Assembly (NCBI GenBank): GCA_013139755.1
Contig: WTAG01000334.1
Coordinates: forward strand, 1 to 7,808
Reading direction: 5' to 3'
Length of the DNA: 7,808 bases
Source of the DNA: Methylomarinum sp.
Lineage (GTDB): Bacteria; Pseudomonadota; Gammaproteobacteria; Methylococcales; Methylomonadaceae
Positions 6,416 to 7,808 of this stretch are shown here, one piece after another. Numbering within the stretch: the first letter of the stretch is position 1; every line of letters begins with the position of its first letter. A program made the translations under genes and the position numbers. The notes under the pieces were generated by a model that ran no database searches, had not been told where the DNA came from, and was given only the letters and a program-made list of their open reading frames with translations.

Positions 6416-7021
6416 TTATAACTTGTCAGAATTGTCATTCAAGTACTTTGCAACACCCGCTGGGCTAGCATCCATACCCGAATCGCCTTTATTCCAACCC
6501 GCTGGGCATACTTCGCCATGCTCTTCGTGGAACTGTAGTGCGTCAGTCATGCGTAACATTTCGTCAATGTTACGACCTAAAGGTAAGTCGTTAACAACTT
6601 GATGGCGAACCATACCGTTTTGGTCAATTAAAAAACTACCACGGTAAGCAACTGCAGGTGTTTCTGCTTCGACATCGTAGTCTTTACAGATTTGGTGATC
6701 AATATCTGCCGCCATTGTGTAGCGCACTTGGCCAATACCACCATCATTGATTGCAGTGTTACGCCATGCGTTATGAGTGAAGTGAGAATCAATAGATACT
6801 GAAATAACTTCTACGCCACGTTTTTTGAACTCATCCATGCGGTGGTCTAAAGCGATTAACTCACTTGGACAAACAAAAGTAAAATCTAATGGGTAGAAAA
6901 ATACAACAGCGTATTTTCCTCTTGTTGCTTCAGAAAAGCTGAAAGAATCAACGATTTCACCGTCAGCCAATACCGCTGGCACTGTAAAGTCAGGGGCTTG
7001 TTTACCTACTAATACGCTCAT
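6416..7021 (-). CDS. Typical 2-Cys peroxiredoxin (AhpC/TSA family)
   Basis: Thiol peroxidase that reduces hydrogen peroxide, organic peroxides and possibly peroxynitrite, with electrons most likely from thioredoxin. The 201-residue protein has the AhpC/TSA fold and the Prx1-class active site YPLDFTFVCPSE with peroxidatic Cys51, Thr48 and Arg127 (AYRGSF), and a resolving Cys172 in HGEVCPAGW. Length and motifs resemble tsaA/prxC-type proteins (about 200 residues) more than the 187-residue enterobacterial AhpC, and no ahpF is next to it. A GGIG motif (94-97) is like the GGLG of overoxidation-sensitive enzymes, but the tail ends AKYLNDNSDKL, without the usual YF motif. Cys112 is an extra cysteine. 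GGAG at 7029-7032 supports the ATG start. It is transcribed alone, divergent from the AP2-like gene. Confidence 0.95.
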   Translation of the reverse strand: MSVLVGKQAPDFTVPAVLADGEIVDSFSFSEATRGKYAVVFFYPLDFTFVCPSELIALDHRMDEFKKRGVEVISVSIDSHFTHNAWRNTAINDGGIGQVRYTMAADIDHQICKDYDVEAETPAVAYRGSFLIDQNGMVRHQVVNDLPLGRNIDEMLRMTDALQFHEEHGEVCPAGWNKGDSGMDASPAGVAKYLNDNSDKL

Positions 7022-7075
7022 TAGATGTCTCCAGAAAAATTAATTTAAAACAAAGGGTTACGTAAATTTAATCGA

Positions 7076-7124
7076 CCGTTTTAAAACGGATTTCACATAT
7101 TCTACACTAAATTACTGGGTAATT
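7076..7124 (-). promoter_or_regulatory. Candidate promoter region of the peroxiredoxin gene with two palindromes
   Basis: On the minus strand TAGAAT (7104-7099) is a five-of-six -10 match. The perfect 14-base palindrome CCGTTTTAAAACGG (7076-7089) would lie near the transcription start or early leader, and the inverted repeat AATTAC-TGG-GTAATT (7110-7124) falls between the -10 and the expected -35 position. No good -35 hexamer is seen, which would fit an activator-dependent promoter. Neither palindrome matches a regulator site I can name. Confidence 0.35.
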
Positions 7125-7167
7125 GCCTAATAAAAACAACCAAAAACTTGAAATAAATCTGAACTTC

Positions 7168-7193
7168 TAAGATAATTTGTAATCATTATCTTA
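7168..7193. promoter_or_regulatory. Inverted repeat resembling a Fur box, upstream of the AP2-like gene
   Basis: TAAGATAAT (7168-7176) and ATTATCTTA (7185-7193) are perfect inverted arms separated by eight bases. Within it, 7171-7190 reads GATAAT-4 nt-AATCATTATC, which is the classical Fur consensus with one extra base in the middle; the right ten bases match exactly. It is 80 bases from the AP2-like start and about 145 from the peroxiredoxin start, so it could act on either. The extra base makes true Fur binding uncertain. Confidence 0.4.
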
Positions 7194-7272
7194 CGTGATT
7201 AACAAGAAACATGTGTCTTTTATTGGCCTGATTGCATAGCAATGCATATTTAGGGTCACGGAGTATTTCAAA

Positions 7273-7788
7273 ATGGCAAAAAATAAACATATTACAGAAC
7301 CCGATAAATTCGGTTATCAAGTGCGAATTGTAAGGCGTGGCAAAGAAAGTAGCCGCTACTTCTCTCATAAACTGTGGGGCAATAGAAATAAATCGCTGCA
7401 AGCGGCAATTGCATGGCGAGATCAAATGTTGGTTGTATTAAAAGGCAGTCGCACACGCTTTTTAAAACCTCCTAAGAATAAAACTACAACGGGAGTAACC
7501 GGTGTATCTAGAACAATAAAGTATGATCATAGAAAAGATAAAAGCTATCTTTGTTATACCGTTTTCTGGGTTAAAGACCGCAAGTCACGCAATAAGACCT
7601 TTCAGGTTGGTAATGTTGAAACTGTAACGGCTGATGATGAGTTGCACGCGTTTAGAACAGCAAAATTGTTTAGAAGTTGTTATGAGCATGCAATTGATCA
7701 TGATTTACAGTTTGATGATACTAAATTTGTTGGCTGGAAAAAATTGCGCTTGTATGAAAACTCAGAATTAAATGCAGTTGCGGCATAA
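7273..7788 (+). CDS. Stand-alone protein with two AP2/ERF-like DNA-binding domains
   Basis: A basic 171-residue protein that I read as a tandem AP2-domain protein. The second half begins TGVTGVSRT (73-81), the hallmark opening of AP2 domains, continues with beta-strand stretches YLCYTVFWVKDRKSRNKTFQV (split over 92-112) and ends in a helix with AFRTAKLFRSCYEHAID (126-142). The first half (about 13-53) has the same plan: GYQVRIVRRGK strands, a KxLWGNRNKSLQ link, and the helix AAIAWRDQML, like the AAxAYD helix of AP2. AP2 domains are known in plants, apicomplexans, and bacterial or phage HNH endonucleases and integrases; here no HNH or catalytic domain is present. GGAG at 7260-7263 supports the ATG. 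Domain identity is by eye, and function (regulator, phage-derived or other) is unknown. Confidence 0.65.
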   Translation: MAKNKHITEPDKFGYQVRIVRRGKESSRYFSHKLWGNRNKSLQAAIAWRDQMLVVLKGSRTRFLKPPKNKTTTGVTGVSRTIKYDHRKDKSYLCYTVFWVKDRKSRNKTFQVGNVETVTADDELHAFRTAKLFRSCYEHAIDHDLQFDDTKFVGWKKLRLYENSELNAVAA

Positions 7789-7808
7789 TTTGAGTAGTCA
7801 GTTATTTG

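Noticed and set aside
7231..7246. ATTGC-ATA-GCAAT / TGCAT-AGCA-ATGCA as a riboswitch or attachment site
   Set aside because: The arms are only five bases, there is no associated integrase or conserved riboswitch core, and chance occurrence in AT-rich DNA is likely.
7186..7425. Minus-strand open frame of 79 codons over the AP2-like gene start
   Set aside because: It overlaps the AP2-like coding region and its ribosome site on the other strand, and its product resembles nothing known.
1..7808. CRISPR arrays, tRNA or rRNA genes, insertion sequences, integrases
   Set aside because: No regularly spaced direct repeats, no cloverleaf-like or rRNA-like segments, and no transposase or integrase coding sequence were seen on either strand.

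Overview
The window looks like chromosome of a low-GC, probably marine or aquatic gammaproteobacterium. The evidence is the order rhlB (divergent) / trxA / rho, the mutY-yggX pair with overlapping start and stop, an AsmA-family gene upstream of mutY, and protein sequences close to the Escherichia coli versions of RhlB, TrxA, Rho, MutY and YggX. I cannot name the genus. Most of the window is ordinary core genome; the unusual part is the right-hand end.

Layout. At 1-434 (minus) is the N-terminal third of the DEAD-box helicase gene rhlB, cut by the window edge. A clean sigma70-type promoter at 475-504 drives trxA (plus, GTG start at 532). Between trxA and rho lie two back-to-back hairpin-forming repeats (868-905 and 907-958), then a TATAAT element and a G-poor leader in front of rho (1065-2321). 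Rho ends at a nested inverted repeat (2332-2402), facing the minus-strand cluster asmA (5967-3847), mutY (3739-2684), yggX (2687-2415). A 44-base stem-loop lies between asmA and mutY. Divergent from asmA is a small three-segment membrane protein of unknown function (6105-6344), preceded by a promoter-like pair overlapping a Fur-box-like palindrome and by an 11-codon upstream reading frame. A textbook bidirectional terminator (6363-6390) separates it from a minus-strand typical 2-Cys peroxiredoxin (7021-6416). A 251-base divergent intergenic region with several palindromes, one of them Fur-box-like, separates the peroxiredoxin from the last gene (7273-7788), a basic 171-residue protein that appears to carry two AP2/ERF-like DNA-binding domains.

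How the genes fit together. Rho and RhlB act in transcription termination and RNA decay. TrxA is a general dithiol reductant and is the usual electron donor for 2-Cys peroxiredoxins of the kind encoded here. MutY removes adenine mispaired with 8-oxoguanine and needs a 4Fe-4S cluster; YggX is associated with protection of iron-sulfur proteins from oxidants. The window therefore has an oxidative-damage theme (trxA, mutY, yggX, peroxiredoxin). The AP2-like protein beside the peroxiredoxin could be a regulator, but that is only inference. No tRNA, rRNA, CRISPR array, insertion sequence or transposase was seen, and no gap over 300 bases lacks a gene.
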